From the NCBI GenBank assembly GCA_900551955.1, contig UWSE01000014.1:1-14976 (forward strand): a DNA stretch of 14,976 nucleotides, written 5' to 3'. The first letter of the stretch is position 1, and each line of letters opens with the position of its first letter. The stretch comes from an uncultured Mollicutes bacterium. GTDB taxonomy: Bacteria > Bacillota_I > Bacilli_A > UBA3375. The notes below the pieces were generated by a model. The model made no database searches, was not told the DNA's origin, and saw only the letters and a list, made by a program, of their open reading frames with translations. The translations under genes were made by a program, and so were the position numbers. This document shows positions 7,388 to 14,296 of this stretch, in pieces.

Positions 7388-9520
7388 ATGCATAAAAAGT
7401 TAAATAAAATACTACACTTTTGTTTAGTGTTAGTAGTTTTAACATCAGCGTTAATGATAGGGCTTTTTAAAAATCAATATTATGCACAAAATACAAATTT
7501 ACCTATTGCAGTCGTTGATCAAGATACTGGAATTAATGAAGAAGGAAAAACAATTTATTATGGTAAAGAATTTTTAAAAACCATCAACGACAAAAGTATG
7601 TACAAGTCAGTTAGCTTAACAGAAGCTAAAGAAGGTGTTGAAAACGATATTTATTGTGCCTATGTAGTCATACCGGATAATTTCTCAAAAAATATCGAAT
7701 CAATAAAAACCACACCAACTAAGTCTGTAGTTGTCTACGGGTTAAATAACAAAAGTAATATTAGCGATACACTAAATAAATTAAATACAATAGTTGGTAG
7801 TTTGGACACTAATATAGCAAAAGGCTATTTAACTACCGTATTAAATAATGTTAATGGAGTAGATAATAATATTAGTGGTATTGTAAATACAATTCAAAAC
7901 CAAAACGTTGTTATTAATGGAATTAAGAACTTTGAATATATCACCACTGTAGAGCTAACAGCCAGTGATACTTTAGTAATTAATGATGAGATGCTAAGAA
8001 ATGCTTTACAGCAAATGACTGATATTCAACCAAATCTAAACAATCAATTAGAGAATAGTGTGTTAACTAATCAAAATTCTTCTCGTGAGAAGCTATTTAC
8101 TAACATTAAATCGCTAAACATTGGTCTAGAACAATTAGAATCAACTAAATATTATGAAGTCACAATTCAACAATTAGATTTAATGCAAAACTTTGTGTTA
8201 AAAAACAAGGATGATCAACCTATAACTATTTTATTAGATCGTAATTCTGGACAATTATTAGTTAAAAATAATAATTTAGCTATTAACAACCAACATCATT
8301 CTGAAGATGTTGGAGGAACTCAAGGAGAATATATAAATATAGTAGATATTAATAATCAAATTGTTAAGTATGTACTAGATAATAACCCTACTTCATTAAA
8401 TATTTTAGGAAATACTTTAGAAATATATGGACACAATATAGGTATAGATATTTATGCTAATAAAATGCAACTTAGAAATGCTACTAAAGTTAGATTAAAT
8501 AATCAATACTATTATCCTGATCCTAATTCAGGTATAATTAATGTCCAAATTAATTCATCAAGTATCAATAATCCGGAAATAGATAAATTAAAAAACGATC
8601 TACAAACGCAAGTGAATTATAATAAGTTATCAGCTAGTATCATTCAAGAATTAGTTTCGATTAACAACACCAATCCTAATACAAGTGTTGGTGATGCAAT
8701 AAACCAAATTACTTCTAATAATGATGTAAATGGATATTTGCAACCTTTTGCAGACATATACCAGCACCAAGTAATTAATTATATCAATAAAGTTACCCCG
8801 GATTTCTTTAGTAACATCATATCTACTTATATTGCAAATGAAACTGTTGTTAATAATTTAGTTGGAAATGAATATGTAGCAAGTAATATTAAATTTAGTA
8901 TTACTGATAACTTCCATAATGTTCCACTTAAATACTTTGAAAAAATTAATACGCAAAAAATTGAAGCTGATAGCATCTTCAATTTAAATGAAACTAATAA
9001 ATTGGCAAGTAGTTTAGATCCAACTTTAACTAATTATGAATCAAGTATCCCCAAATCAATCAATTACCACTTTATTATAGGGCTTATTAAAGAGATAATG
9101 AGTCAGGTAAATAATGTTATTGATAATGCTAATAGTCAAATTGATAACATGAATGATAAAAGTCTTGAAAACTATGATAAAGTAACTCAATATGTATCAG
9201 ATACTAAAGAGAGTGTGATTAACAACACTAATGCCAAAGTTGAGCAACTTATCAACGAAAATAATCAAAATATTAATGATTTAAATACAAATAGTCAAAA
9301 ATTTAACTATTTAAAAGATGGTAATGTTATTAATACTAAATTAGTAGATTATATGGTTTCAAGTATTGATTTAGAAAATCAAACAACTGTTAGAAAAAAT
9401 GAAGAAAAAGATACTAACTATACAAATATATTTATTATTACAGGAACTTTAGTCGGTGCAACAGCCTTAGGAACAGCTATTTATTATCAAACTCGAAAAA
9501 CACAGAAAGGGGGTGATTAG
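7388..9520 (+). CDS. esaA: EsaA/YueB-like T7SSb membrane protein, compact form
   Basis: A 710-residue protein with the EsaA/YueB N-terminus: one membrane helix (about residues 9-28), then an extracellular region starting LPIAVVDQDTG, with NEEGK, YYGKEF and YVVIPDNFSKNIES, as in the YhgE/Pip/EsaA family. The large extracellular part is Asn-rich and helical, with coiled-coil-like stretches (for example about 570-660). Known EsaA/YueB proteins are about 1000-1080 residues and end in several membrane helices. This one ends in only one (about 678-702, IFIITGTLVGATALGTAIYY) and a short basic tail. EsaA projects through the cell wall, and in B. subtilis YueB is the SPP1 phage receptor. The ATG at 7388 follows AGGAGGAG near 7371. 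Its end carries the esxA ribosome site. Confidence 0.8.
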   Translation: MHKKLNKILHFCLVLVVLTSALMIGLFKNQYYAQNTNLPIAVVDQDTGINEEGKTIYYGKEFLKTINDKSMYKSVSLTEAKEGVENDIYCAYVVIPDNFSKNIESIKTTPTKSVVVYGLNNKSNISDTLNKLNTIVGSLDTNIAKGYLTTVLNNVNGVDNNISGIVNTIQNQNVVINGIKNFEYITTVELTASDTLVINDEMLRNALQQMTDIQPNLNNQLENSVLTNQNSSREKLFTNIKSLNIGLEQLESTKYYEVTIQQLDLMQNFVLKNKDDQPITILLDRNSGQLLVKNNNLAINNQHHSEDVGGTQGEYINIVDINNQIVKYVLDNNPTSLNILGNTLEIYGHNIGIDIYANKMQLRNATKVRLNNQYYYPDPNSGIINVQINSSSINNPEIDKLKNDLQTQVNYNKLSASIIQELVSINNTNPNTSVGDAINQITSNNDVNGYLQPFADIYQHQVINYINKVTPDFFSNIISTYIANETVVNNLVGNEYVASNIKFSITDNFHNVPLKYFEKINTQKIEADSIFNLNETNKLASSLDPTLTNYESSIPKSINYHFIIGLIKEIMSQVNNVIDNANSQIDNMNDKSLENYDKVTQYVSDTKESVINNTNAKVEQLINENNQNINDLNTNSQKFNYLKDGNVINTKLVDYMVSSIDLENQTTVRKNEEKDTNYTNIFIITGTLVGATALGTAIYYQTRKTQKGGD
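9506..9517 (+). promoter_or_regulatory. Strong ribosome binding site of esxA inside the end of esaA
   Basis: AAAGGGGGTGAT is almost fully complementary to the 16S rRNA 3' end, with one difference from AAAGGAGGTGAT. It fixes the esxA start at 9522 and suggests high EsxA output within a polycistronic message. Confidence 0.75.
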
Positions 9521-9521
9521 T

Positions 9522-9815
9522 ATGGCAAAATTAATGGTCGATTATGACGGATTAGCACAAAATAAAAACGACATAATCAAACAAAAAGATCAATTTGATG
9601 AAACAGTTAAAGCTTTAGAAAACATCATTACTGATATCCAAAACAACTGGGTTGGTCAAGCTGCAGATGCTTATGCAGAACAATTCCAAAGCTTAAAAAG
9701 TGATGGATTAGCAAAAGTTGATGAATTATTACAAACAATTTCAGATCAATTACAATCTATTTGTGATGGAAGTAATGAGTTTGATAGCAACATGGCTGGT
9801 CAAATTAGACAATAG
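9522..9815 (+). CDS. esxA: EsxA, WXG100 secreted protein of the T7SSb
   Basis: A 97-residue helical-hairpin protein of the WXG100 family. The W-V-G motif lies at residues 43-45, in the turn between two amphipathic helices (about 8-40 and 47-90). EsxA is secreted as a dimer and is needed for the machine to work. Length and motif position are typical. The C-terminal tail (about 82-97, ending MAGQIRQ) shows no clear YxxxD/E signal. The gene starts 1 base after the esaA stop and uses a near-perfect ribosome site. In most T7SSb loci esxA is the first gene; here it is the last of the apparatus block, next to the effectors. A G/C-rich stem-loop follows. Confidence 0.95.
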   Translation: MAKLMVDYDGLAQNKNDIIKQKDQFDETVKALENIITDIQNNWVGQAADAYAEQFQSLKSDGLAKVDELLQTISDQLQSICDGSNEFDSNMAGQIRQ

Positions 9816-9819
9816 TTGT

Positions 9820-9837
9820 AGGGGGGTTTATCCCCCT
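9820..9837 (+). terminator. G/C-rich stem-loop after esxA, possible partial terminator
   Basis: A plus six G (9820-9826) can pair with TCCCCCT (9831-9837) around TTTA, including one G-U pair. There is no T-run after it. It could attenuate transcription into the effector cassette or protect the 3' end of an esxA message, keeping EsxA more abundant than downstream proteins. Confidence 0.5.
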
Positions 9838-9862
9838 CACTATTAATTATTAAGGAGTTAAA

Positions 9863-10144
9863 ATGGGGAAAAAGAAATTAAAAGTTGACGTTGAAGTTTT
9901 GAACAATATTTATTCAAAGCTAGAAAACATAAGAAAACTAAACACTAAAAACATCCCTTCACAAATAGGTAATACAAATTTAACCAAGATAATGGAATAT
10001 AGTCAAGAAGTTGAAAATTTTAACAAAAAACAAAATGAACTAGAAAGTTTGGTCGACTCGCTTCCCGAAATGTTATATAATGTAAATGATGGATTTGTAC
10101 AATATGATTTACAATCAAAGGAGAATATTGAACAACAATATTGA
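9863..10144 (+). CDS. Lap1-type LXG targeting factor (DUF3130/TIGR04197-like), cassette 1
   Basis: A 93-residue, mostly helical protein in the position of Lap1, the WXG100-like partner that binds the LXG domain of the cognate toxin and guides it to the T7SSb. It ends in GFVQYD, giving the FxxxD motif (F78, D82) known to be needed for effector export by DUF3130 proteins. No WXG motif is seen. The ATG at 9863 follows AAGGAG at 9852-9857. The paralogue at 13322 shares the N-terminal V-x-x-x-x-K pattern, a VND/VNQ-GF segment and the same end. The next gene overlaps its 3' end. Family placement rests on the motif, length and gene order, because overall identity is low. Confidence 0.75.
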   Translation: MGKKKLKVDVEVLNNIYSKLENIRKLNTKNIPSQIGNTNLTKIMEYSQEVENFNKKQNELESLVDSLPEMLYNVNDGFVQYDLQSKENIEQQY

Positions 10145-10361
10145 TGAACAAGCAAGAAAAGTTAAAACACTTAAAGAATATATAGAAACTCTTGAACAAA
10201 ACAACTTATTGTTAAAAAAATTAGAGGGAACAGATAATTTCGATGTTGATGATAATCTAGACTCTTTCAAAAAACATCTTTTAGAAATGGAAGATATTTT
10301 AGAAAATGAAAACAAAAAATTAAAAATAATGCAAGAAGATGGAGCGTGTAATGAAAACTAA
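10128..10361 (+). CDS. Lap2-type LXG targeting factor (DUF3958-like), cassette 1
   Basis: A 77-residue protein that is nearly all charged helix: a hairpin of two coiled-coil-like segments (about 5-32 and 43-70) around a short acidic turn (NFDVDDN). This fits Lap2 (DUF3958), which with Lap1 coats the LXG domain of the toxin. The TTG at 10128 is chosen because AAAGGAG at 10117-10123 lies just upstream and because the resulting N-terminus aligns with the 76-residue paralogue at 13591 (M-x-N-x-x-I-D/E); longer in-frame starts at 10086 run through the Lap1 coding sequence. It overlaps Lap1 by 17 bases and the next gene by 11. Confidence 0.65.
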   Translation: MNNNIDEQARKVKTLKEYIETLEQNNLLLKKLEGTDNFDVDDNLDSFKKHLLEMEDILENENKKLKIMQEDGACNEN

Positions 10362-10836
10362 AACTTTGTCATTATTAAATTTAGTTGGTTGTCCTGAATG
10401 CCCAACACCAATAGGAAATTTTTTAGAAATGCAATCAGTTACTTTTTTAGATACTTTGTTTGAAATAGATGATGTATTATATGAAGCATTAGTTATACAA
10501 AATAATGTAGTTAATATCTCGCCTCTTATTGTTGAAATAAACAATCAAAACCCTACCAATTGGAATGCTTATTATGCTATCGGTTGCGATTTTGAAACAT
10601 TAAAAGAAAGTAATGATGTTATTGTCAAAAAAGAACTTTTTGTTAAAGATGCATTGTATTTTTCAATGAATTTAGATGAACCAGACAATTATGGGATTGA
10701 ACTAGAACAATTTGAAAAAGAATATAAGCAAACAGATTTAACTATCGATAATATTGACACAATATATGTAGTTTATAGTCGAGATATTTTTTCTGAAGGT
10801 AATTGTGAAATAGAATATTATTTGGAGCTAAAATGA
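10351..10836 (+). CDS. DUF5085-like accessory protein A, cassette 1
   Basis: A 161-residue, acidic, soluble protein of unknown function. Predicted alternation of strands and helices, with PLIVEIN (about 51-57) and a final strand EIEYYLELK, suggests a compact alpha/beta fold; resemblance to DUF5085 or GyrI-like domains is possible but weak. The paralogue in the same slot of cassette 2 (13799-14296) shares the C-terminal pattern Y-x-x-x-x-S-I/D-I/Y-x-x-G-x-C-x-I-E-F/Y-Y-V/L-E-L, so the two are homologous. No signal peptide or membrane helix. The ATG at 10351 follows GGAG at 10341-10344. It overlaps Lap2 before it and the second accessory gene after it (ATGA overlap), so it is co-translated with the effector set. 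A chaperone or adaptor role is inferred from context only. Confidence 0.6.
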   Translation: MKTKTLSLLNLVGCPECPTPIGNFLEMQSVTFLDTLFEIDDVLYEALVIQNNVVNISPLIVEINNQNPTNWNAYYAIGCDFETLKESNDVIVKKELFVKDALYFSMNLDEPDNYGIELEQFEKEYKQTDLTIDNIDTIYVVYSRDIFSEGNCEIEYYLELK

Positions 10837-11279
10837 TGGAAGTACAAGGAAATAATTTTTGCCTACTATATAAGGATTTGTATTATTGCCGATTTAACGG
10901 GCATGTCAATGATTTCAATGAATTGATTGAGAATTTAGTTGGTTCGATAGAGAATCCAAACTATGATCTTAATCCACTGATAATAATGATTAGAGATATT
11001 AAAGATGAGGTGCTACTAGACTTAGATATTTATATATCTAAAGATGTTACAAATATGTATCCAAATTTTAAGTATATATCACATTTTTACTTGATGCCAG
11101 GTTATAGTGTCGATCTACATCCTGATTATACTGTTAGTGCACAAATGGGACTAGTTAAATTATTAGACACATTAGAGTCTACAAAAAGTCGTTTAGGATC
11201 TTATCCTGCATTTATAGTTTTTGGTAGAAATCAAAAAGTTGATGCAAAATTATGGATAAGTATTGTTTTGGAAGGATAA
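10833..11279 (+). CDS. DUF5085-like accessory protein B, cassette 1
   Basis: A 148-residue soluble protein resembling DUF5085 proteins of LXG loci: an N-terminal strand leading to YCRFNGH, a helix (NDFNELIENL), the segment PLIIMIRDI with DLDIYIS, then YISHFYLMPG and a closing strand KLWISIVL. The paralogue at 14289 aligns along its length (RF-x-G, ENL, YIS-x-F, Y-P-x-F-I, KLW). Function is unknown; its position immediately before the toxin gene suggests it binds or stabilises the toxin before export. Start at 10833 (ATGATG, 10836 equally possible) follows GGAG at 10824-10827 and overlaps the previous stop. The toxin gene begins one base after its stop codon. Confidence 0.65.
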   Translation: MMEVQGNNFCLLYKDLYYCRFNGHVNDFNELIENLVGSIENPNYDLNPLIIMIRDIKDEVLLDLDIYISKDVTNMYPNFKYISHFYLMPGYSVDLHPDYTVSAQMGLVKLLDTLESTKSRLGSYPAFIVFGRNQKVDAKLWISIVLEG

Positions 11280-11280
11280 T

Positions 11281-12465
11281 ATGGGGGAAAAAGTATATAG
11301 ATCAGATATAGATGTACTAGAATCAAATGTATACAATTTTGAACAAAGTAGAGTTTATTTACAAAGTGTTATGGATGGACTAAACCAAGCTTATAAAGAC
11401 ATACATGATAGTTGTGAAGGTGCATATGCTAGAGAATTGAAACTCAAGTTAACAAAGACAAGAAGTGCAGTCAAAGAACAATTACAATGGTGTAATAAAT
11501 TAAAAAAAGCAAGTGAAAAAATTCACACTAGTTATAAAAATATTTGTGATAATGTTAGCTACATAGATGAAGATGAATTATATGACCAAAACGATTTATT
11601 GATGCAACAAATACAAGCATTAAATCCATATGAATTTAAGCGAGGAGAAAGTGGATATAATACCCAAAAAAAATATATGGAGTCTTTAAATAAATCATAT
11701 TATAGCAATAAGCATAAAATTGATGATTTATATCATTTCAATAGATACATTAACAAAATAAAAGTTACAGAACACAATAAGTATTCAATTCCGTTTAGAA
11801 AGCCAGTACAAAATTTTTGTAATGTTTATGAATCTTATCGAATTTATAAAAAAAGTCACAGTAATTTCAAAAAAATGGATAAAAGATTTAATAAAGAAGT
11901 TAAAGGTTTACGAAAAAAACAGAAACCACTAAATTACGAAAAATATGCAAGATGGAATGCCAAGTCTAAATATGATGTTTTAAGTCAAGGCTCAGGTTGG
12001 AGGTTAACGTCTGCTGAAAAATTAAAAGTTAGATGTGCTAGATTCACTTACACACTGAAAGAGTCAATCAAAAGTAAATTCACTATTAAAGGAATTAAGT
12101 CTCGAGTTAGTGATTGGAAAGCGGCTTCAAAAATAGGAAAAACAGGGAAAGCTCTTGGAGCGATTGGAACCGGATTGACAATTTTTAGTGATTTTGATGA
12201 AAATATTCTTACGAAATTAAACAATGGTGTTGATGTTACTTGGAGAGACGGAAGAGAATTTGTAACCGATACCGCTGTAGATTTGGGTGCGGGATATGTA
12301 AGTGCTGCCTTAGGCGCAGCTTTAGTAGGTGGTCCGTTCGGTATTGCGGCTGGAATAGTTATAGGGTCAATGCTTCAAGTCAAGTGGCCGAGCGGAAAAA
12401 GCTCAGTAGATTATGTGAAAGACTCAATAAGCGGTGTTTGTGATTGGGTAGGATCATGGTTTTAA
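11281..12465 (+). CDS. LXG-type T7SS effector toxin with C-terminal glycine zipper, cassette 1
   Basis: A 394-residue secreted polymorphic toxin. Residues 1 to about 200 form the helical LXG-type targeting domain, starting M-G-x-x-x-Y-x-S-D-I as in the second toxin at 14810; the LxG position holds C45-E46-G47. A lysine-rich linker (about 200-265) follows. The C-terminal part has a hydrophobic Gly-rich stretch (about 292-305), VTWRDGREF, and a long hydrophobic segment with an exact glycine zipper (G350, G354, G358, G362), ending in a short Trp-containing tail (DWVGSWF). Glycine-zipper LXG toxins such as streptococcal TelE form membrane pores, so membrane permeabilisation is likely here. No enzyme motif is seen. 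The ATG at 11281 follows GAAGGA at 11271-11276. The downstream membrane protein overlaps its 3' end and is the expected immunity protein. G+C is locally higher in the toxin end than around it. Confidence 0.8.
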   Translation: MGEKVYRSDIDVLESNVYNFEQSRVYLQSVMDGLNQAYKDIHDSCEGAYARELKLKLTKTRSAVKEQLQWCNKLKKASEKIHTSYKNICDNVSYIDEDELYDQNDLLMQQIQALNPYEFKRGESGYNTQKKYMESLNKSYYSNKHKIDDLYHFNRYINKIKVTEHNKYSIPFRKPVQNFCNVYESYRIYKKSHSNFKKMDKRFNKEVKGLRKKQKPLNYEKYARWNAKSKYDVLSQGSGWRLTSAEKLKVRCARFTYTLKESIKSKFTIKGIKSRVSDWKAASKIGKTGKALGAIGTGLTIFSDFDENILTKLNNGVDVTWRDGREFVTDTAVDLGAGYVSAALGAALVGGPFGIAAGIVIGSMLQVKWPSGKSSVDYVKDSISGVCDWVGSWF

Positions 12466-13190
12466 ATAATTTATTTATGCGGCTTTGCAAATACTGTTCA
12501 GAAGAAGCAGGATCAATTGAATGGTGTAAAAAAATAAGTTTTGGAACTATTTTTGTTTGTTGCCTAATTGTTTTTATGTCACTATTAGGAGTACACGAAT
12601 CTAAGGCCCTTGGAGGAACGTCCCCGTTAATGAATATAATTTGTGGAACCGTATCTATGTTGGGTGTGGTAATTACAAGTATATATACCATTTGGATTAA
12701 TTTCTTTGTTAAAGATCAAGAGAAGCATTATATTTTGATAAAATTATTTTCTATTGTGATCAATTTAACATTAGGTTTTGAGTTTTATGTCATTGGACGA
12801 TTAGTAATGACAAGTTTATCAATTTTTTATGAACCGACGAACATTGCTAAAGAAGTCTTTTTGATGGTGCCCTTAATGTGCTTGTGCATGATATTAATGT
12901 TAGTAGGTCTTAAAAAAAATATATTGTCTGGGACACTGGCAATGTTGTATGACACAAGAAAGAGCGGGAAAACGACTCAAAATTTTTATGCCTTTTATGT
13001 AGCTGGTATAATAGGAATGAGTTTTGGTGCTGGAACGTTAAGCTTTGGCTTTGATTTAGACCGAATTTTTAATGCATTTCTTGGTGGTGTTATGTTGTTG
13101 TTTAGTGCATACATCATGATAAGTTGTATTTTATCGTTAATATACTTTTTTGTACAAATTAAACATCCAGAACTAAGAAGAGATGAATAA
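12456..13190 (+). CDS. Polytopic membrane protein, probable immunity protein of the glycine-zipper toxin
   Basis: A 244-residue hydrophobic protein with about six predicted membrane helices: near residues 26-45, 55-82, 94-117, 132-150, 174-193 and 201-228, with a charged tail (HPELRRDE). No known family is recognised. Its place directly after the toxin, with a 10-base overlap, and its membrane location match the pattern of immunity proteins to pore-forming T7SS effectors (such as membrane immunity proteins for S. aureus TspA). It would protect the producer and its kin by neutralising the toxin in the membrane. The ATG at 12456 has TAGGA just upstream with tight spacing, so translation is probably coupled to the toxin. 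A strong terminator ends the unit 3 bases after the stop. Immunity function is inferred from context. Confidence 0.65.
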   Translation: MVLNNLFMRLCKYCSEEAGSIEWCKKISFGTIFVCCLIVFMSLLGVHESKALGGTSPLMNIICGTVSMLGVVITSIYTIWINFFVKDQEKHYILIKLFSIVINLTLGFEFYVIGRLVMTSLSIFYEPTNIAKEVFLMVPLMCLCMILMLVGLKKNILSGTLAMLYDTRKSGKTTQNFYAFYVAGIIGMSFGAGTLSFGFDLDRIFNAFLGGVMLLFSAYIMISCILSLIYFFVQIKHPELRRDE

Positions 13191-13192
13191 CT

Positions 13193-13224
13193 ATCAAAAA
13201 CATTGCTAAGCAATGTTTTTTGAT
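13193..13224. terminator. Strong terminator after the immunity gene
   Basis: A 14-base arm (13193-13206, core AAAAACATTGC) pairs with GCAATGTTTTTT and onward (13210-13224) around a TAA loop, with one bulged T. The A-tract, GC-containing stem and T-tract can act in both directions. It closes cassette 1, so cassette 2 probably has its own promoter. Confidence 0.85.
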
Positions 13225-13321
13225 AATTATATTAAATATAAATGAATGAGTTGATGTTATCAACACTATTTAGTTTTTTAAATAAGAAATTTATTTTTGT
13301 ATAGATTTAAGAAAGGAAAAT
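13225..13321 (+). promoter_or_regulatory. A+T-rich leader of cassette 2 with a small inverted repeat
   Basis: This 97-bp gap must hold any promoter of cassette 2. No convincing -35/-10 pair is seen; TTGATG at 13251 lies inside a 15-bp inverted repeat (GTTGAT, 3-base gap, ATCAAC, 13250-13264) that could be an operator. The gap ends with the ribosome site AAGAAAGGA before the ATG at 13322. Confidence 0.3.
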
Positions 13322-13594
13322 ATGTCAAATAAATTAGAAATTAATCACGACGTTATGAAGTCGTTAGGGAAAAAGGTTGGTAAGTGCGACAAACTTAACA
13401 AAAGACCGATAAGTGTAAATAATAAAATTAGTAACATAAATGTAGTGGGGAATGCAGTTAATTCCCAACAAAGTATTAATGATCAGTTAAGAAATCTTGA
13501 TCAAATGATTGACAATTTATCTGATTTATTAATTGATGTAAATCAAGGATTTACATCTTATGATATTAAATTAAAAGATGATATTAAAAAATGA
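13322..13594 (+). CDS. Lap1-type LXG targeting factor (DUF3130/TIGR04197-like), cassette 2
   Basis: A 90-residue helical protein, the cassette 2 counterpart of the gene at 9863. It ends in GFTSYD, which gives FxxxD (F77, D81), the export motif of Lap1 proteins. N-terminal residues KLEINHDVMKSLGKKV match the paralogue in pattern, and the middle (about 52-72) forms an amphipathic helix, QLRNLDQMIDNLSDLLID. It should bind the LXG domain of the toxin beginning at 14810, not the cassette 1 toxin, since the two Lap1 proteins have diverged. The ATG at 13322 has a good AAGAAAGGA site. Its stop overlaps the next start as ATGA. Confidence 0.75.
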   Translation: MSNKLEINHDVMKSLGKKVGKCDKLNKRPISVNNKISNINVVGNAVNSQQSINDQLRNLDQMIDNLSDLLIDVNQGFTSYDIKLKDDIKK

Positions 13595-13821
13595 TTAATA
13601 AAGAAATTGAAACTAACTTAATTAAAACTAAAAAAGAGATTAATGAATTGGACAGTATTGCTACCATTAGCAATGAGATGGAAGACGAAACTCTAAGTGA
13701 ACTAATAGTTTTAGAGAAGCATCAAATAGAAAATCTTATTGAAGATTATCATCAAGATCTAAAACACCTTAATCAACAATTATATGAGGAAAATAGCAAT
13801 GAAGAAAGACCTACATATTAA
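13591..13821 (+). CDS. Lap2-type LXG targeting factor (DUF3958-like), cassette 2
   Basis: A 76-residue, highly charged helical hairpin. The two helices (about 4-30 and 35-68, the second rich in Leu, Glu, His and Gln) are separated by a short polar, acidic turn. Size, position and N-terminal pattern (M-x-N-x-E-I) match the 77-residue protein at 10128, and both fit Lap2 (DUF3958), which binds the LXG domain together with Lap1. The ATG at 13591 overlaps the Lap1 stop (ATGA), giving coupled translation and presumably equal amounts. Its 3' end overlaps the next gene by 23 bases. Confidence 0.65.
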   Translation: MINKEIETNLIKTKKEINELDSIATISNEMEDETLSELIVLEKHQIENLIEDYHQDLKHLNQQLYEENSNEERPTY

Positions 13822-14296
13822 TAATTTAATAGGTTATAAAGATGTTGAGTTATCCATTTCTCATACTAATGAAGGATGGGAGTCAAAAGAATTTGTCGAA
13901 TGGTTAGCAACTATGTCATCAATGCTTTATATTGAATTACACTTAATGTTACACTTAACAATTAATACTCCATTATTGGTAAAAGTAGATATCAATAATC
14001 CACAACTTGTTGATGTTATGTTTGGTGTAAGTGAAGAGTTATCAGTTGATAACACCAAAGATATTGGAAAAGAATTAATTATTAATTTAAATATTAAAAA
14101 AGACAATTTATTATATGCCAAACGTGATTTGCCAGTAGAAGTAGATTGGGAAGTATATAAAGAAAATTTATTAAAAACTATTAATGAAAAAAATATTACT
14201 AAACAAGATATTAAAAATATTTACATTACCTTCGTTGATAGTATATATGCAAAAGGCTATTGCCAAATTGAATTTTATGTGGAGTTATATGATTAA
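13799..14296 (+). CDS. DUF5085-like accessory protein A, cassette 2
   Basis: A 165-residue soluble protein, homologous to the protein at 10351. Shared features are PLLVKVDINNP (about 55-65) and the C-terminal GYCQIEFYVEL with a preceding DSIYA. Function is unknown. The ATG at 13799 follows GAGGA at 13786-13790 and starts inside the Lap2 gene; the in-frame ATG at 13784 lies on the ribosome site and was rejected. It overlaps the next gene by 8 bases. The conservation of this slot in two diverged cassettes argues that it has a role tied to the LXG toxin. Confidence 0.6.
   Translation: MKKDLHINNLIGYKDVELSISHTNEGWESKEFVEWLATMSSMLYIELHLMLHLTINTPLLVKVDINNPQLVDVMFGVSEELSVDNTKDIGKELIINLNIKKDNLLYAKRDLPVEVDWEVYKENLLKTINEKNITKQDIKNIYITFVDSIYAKGYCQIEFYVELYD

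Noticed and set aside
12240..12443. Open frame of 67 codons inside the toxin gene
   Set aside because: It lies in a different frame within the glycine-zipper region, gives a Cys/Arg-rich product typical of a frame shadow, and has no own ribosome site.
13251..13282. Promoter for cassette 2 with TTGATG as -35
   Set aside because: No -10 box at proper spacing follows; the TATAGA at 13300 leaves too short a leader for the ribosome site. Kept only as a low-confidence regulatory region.
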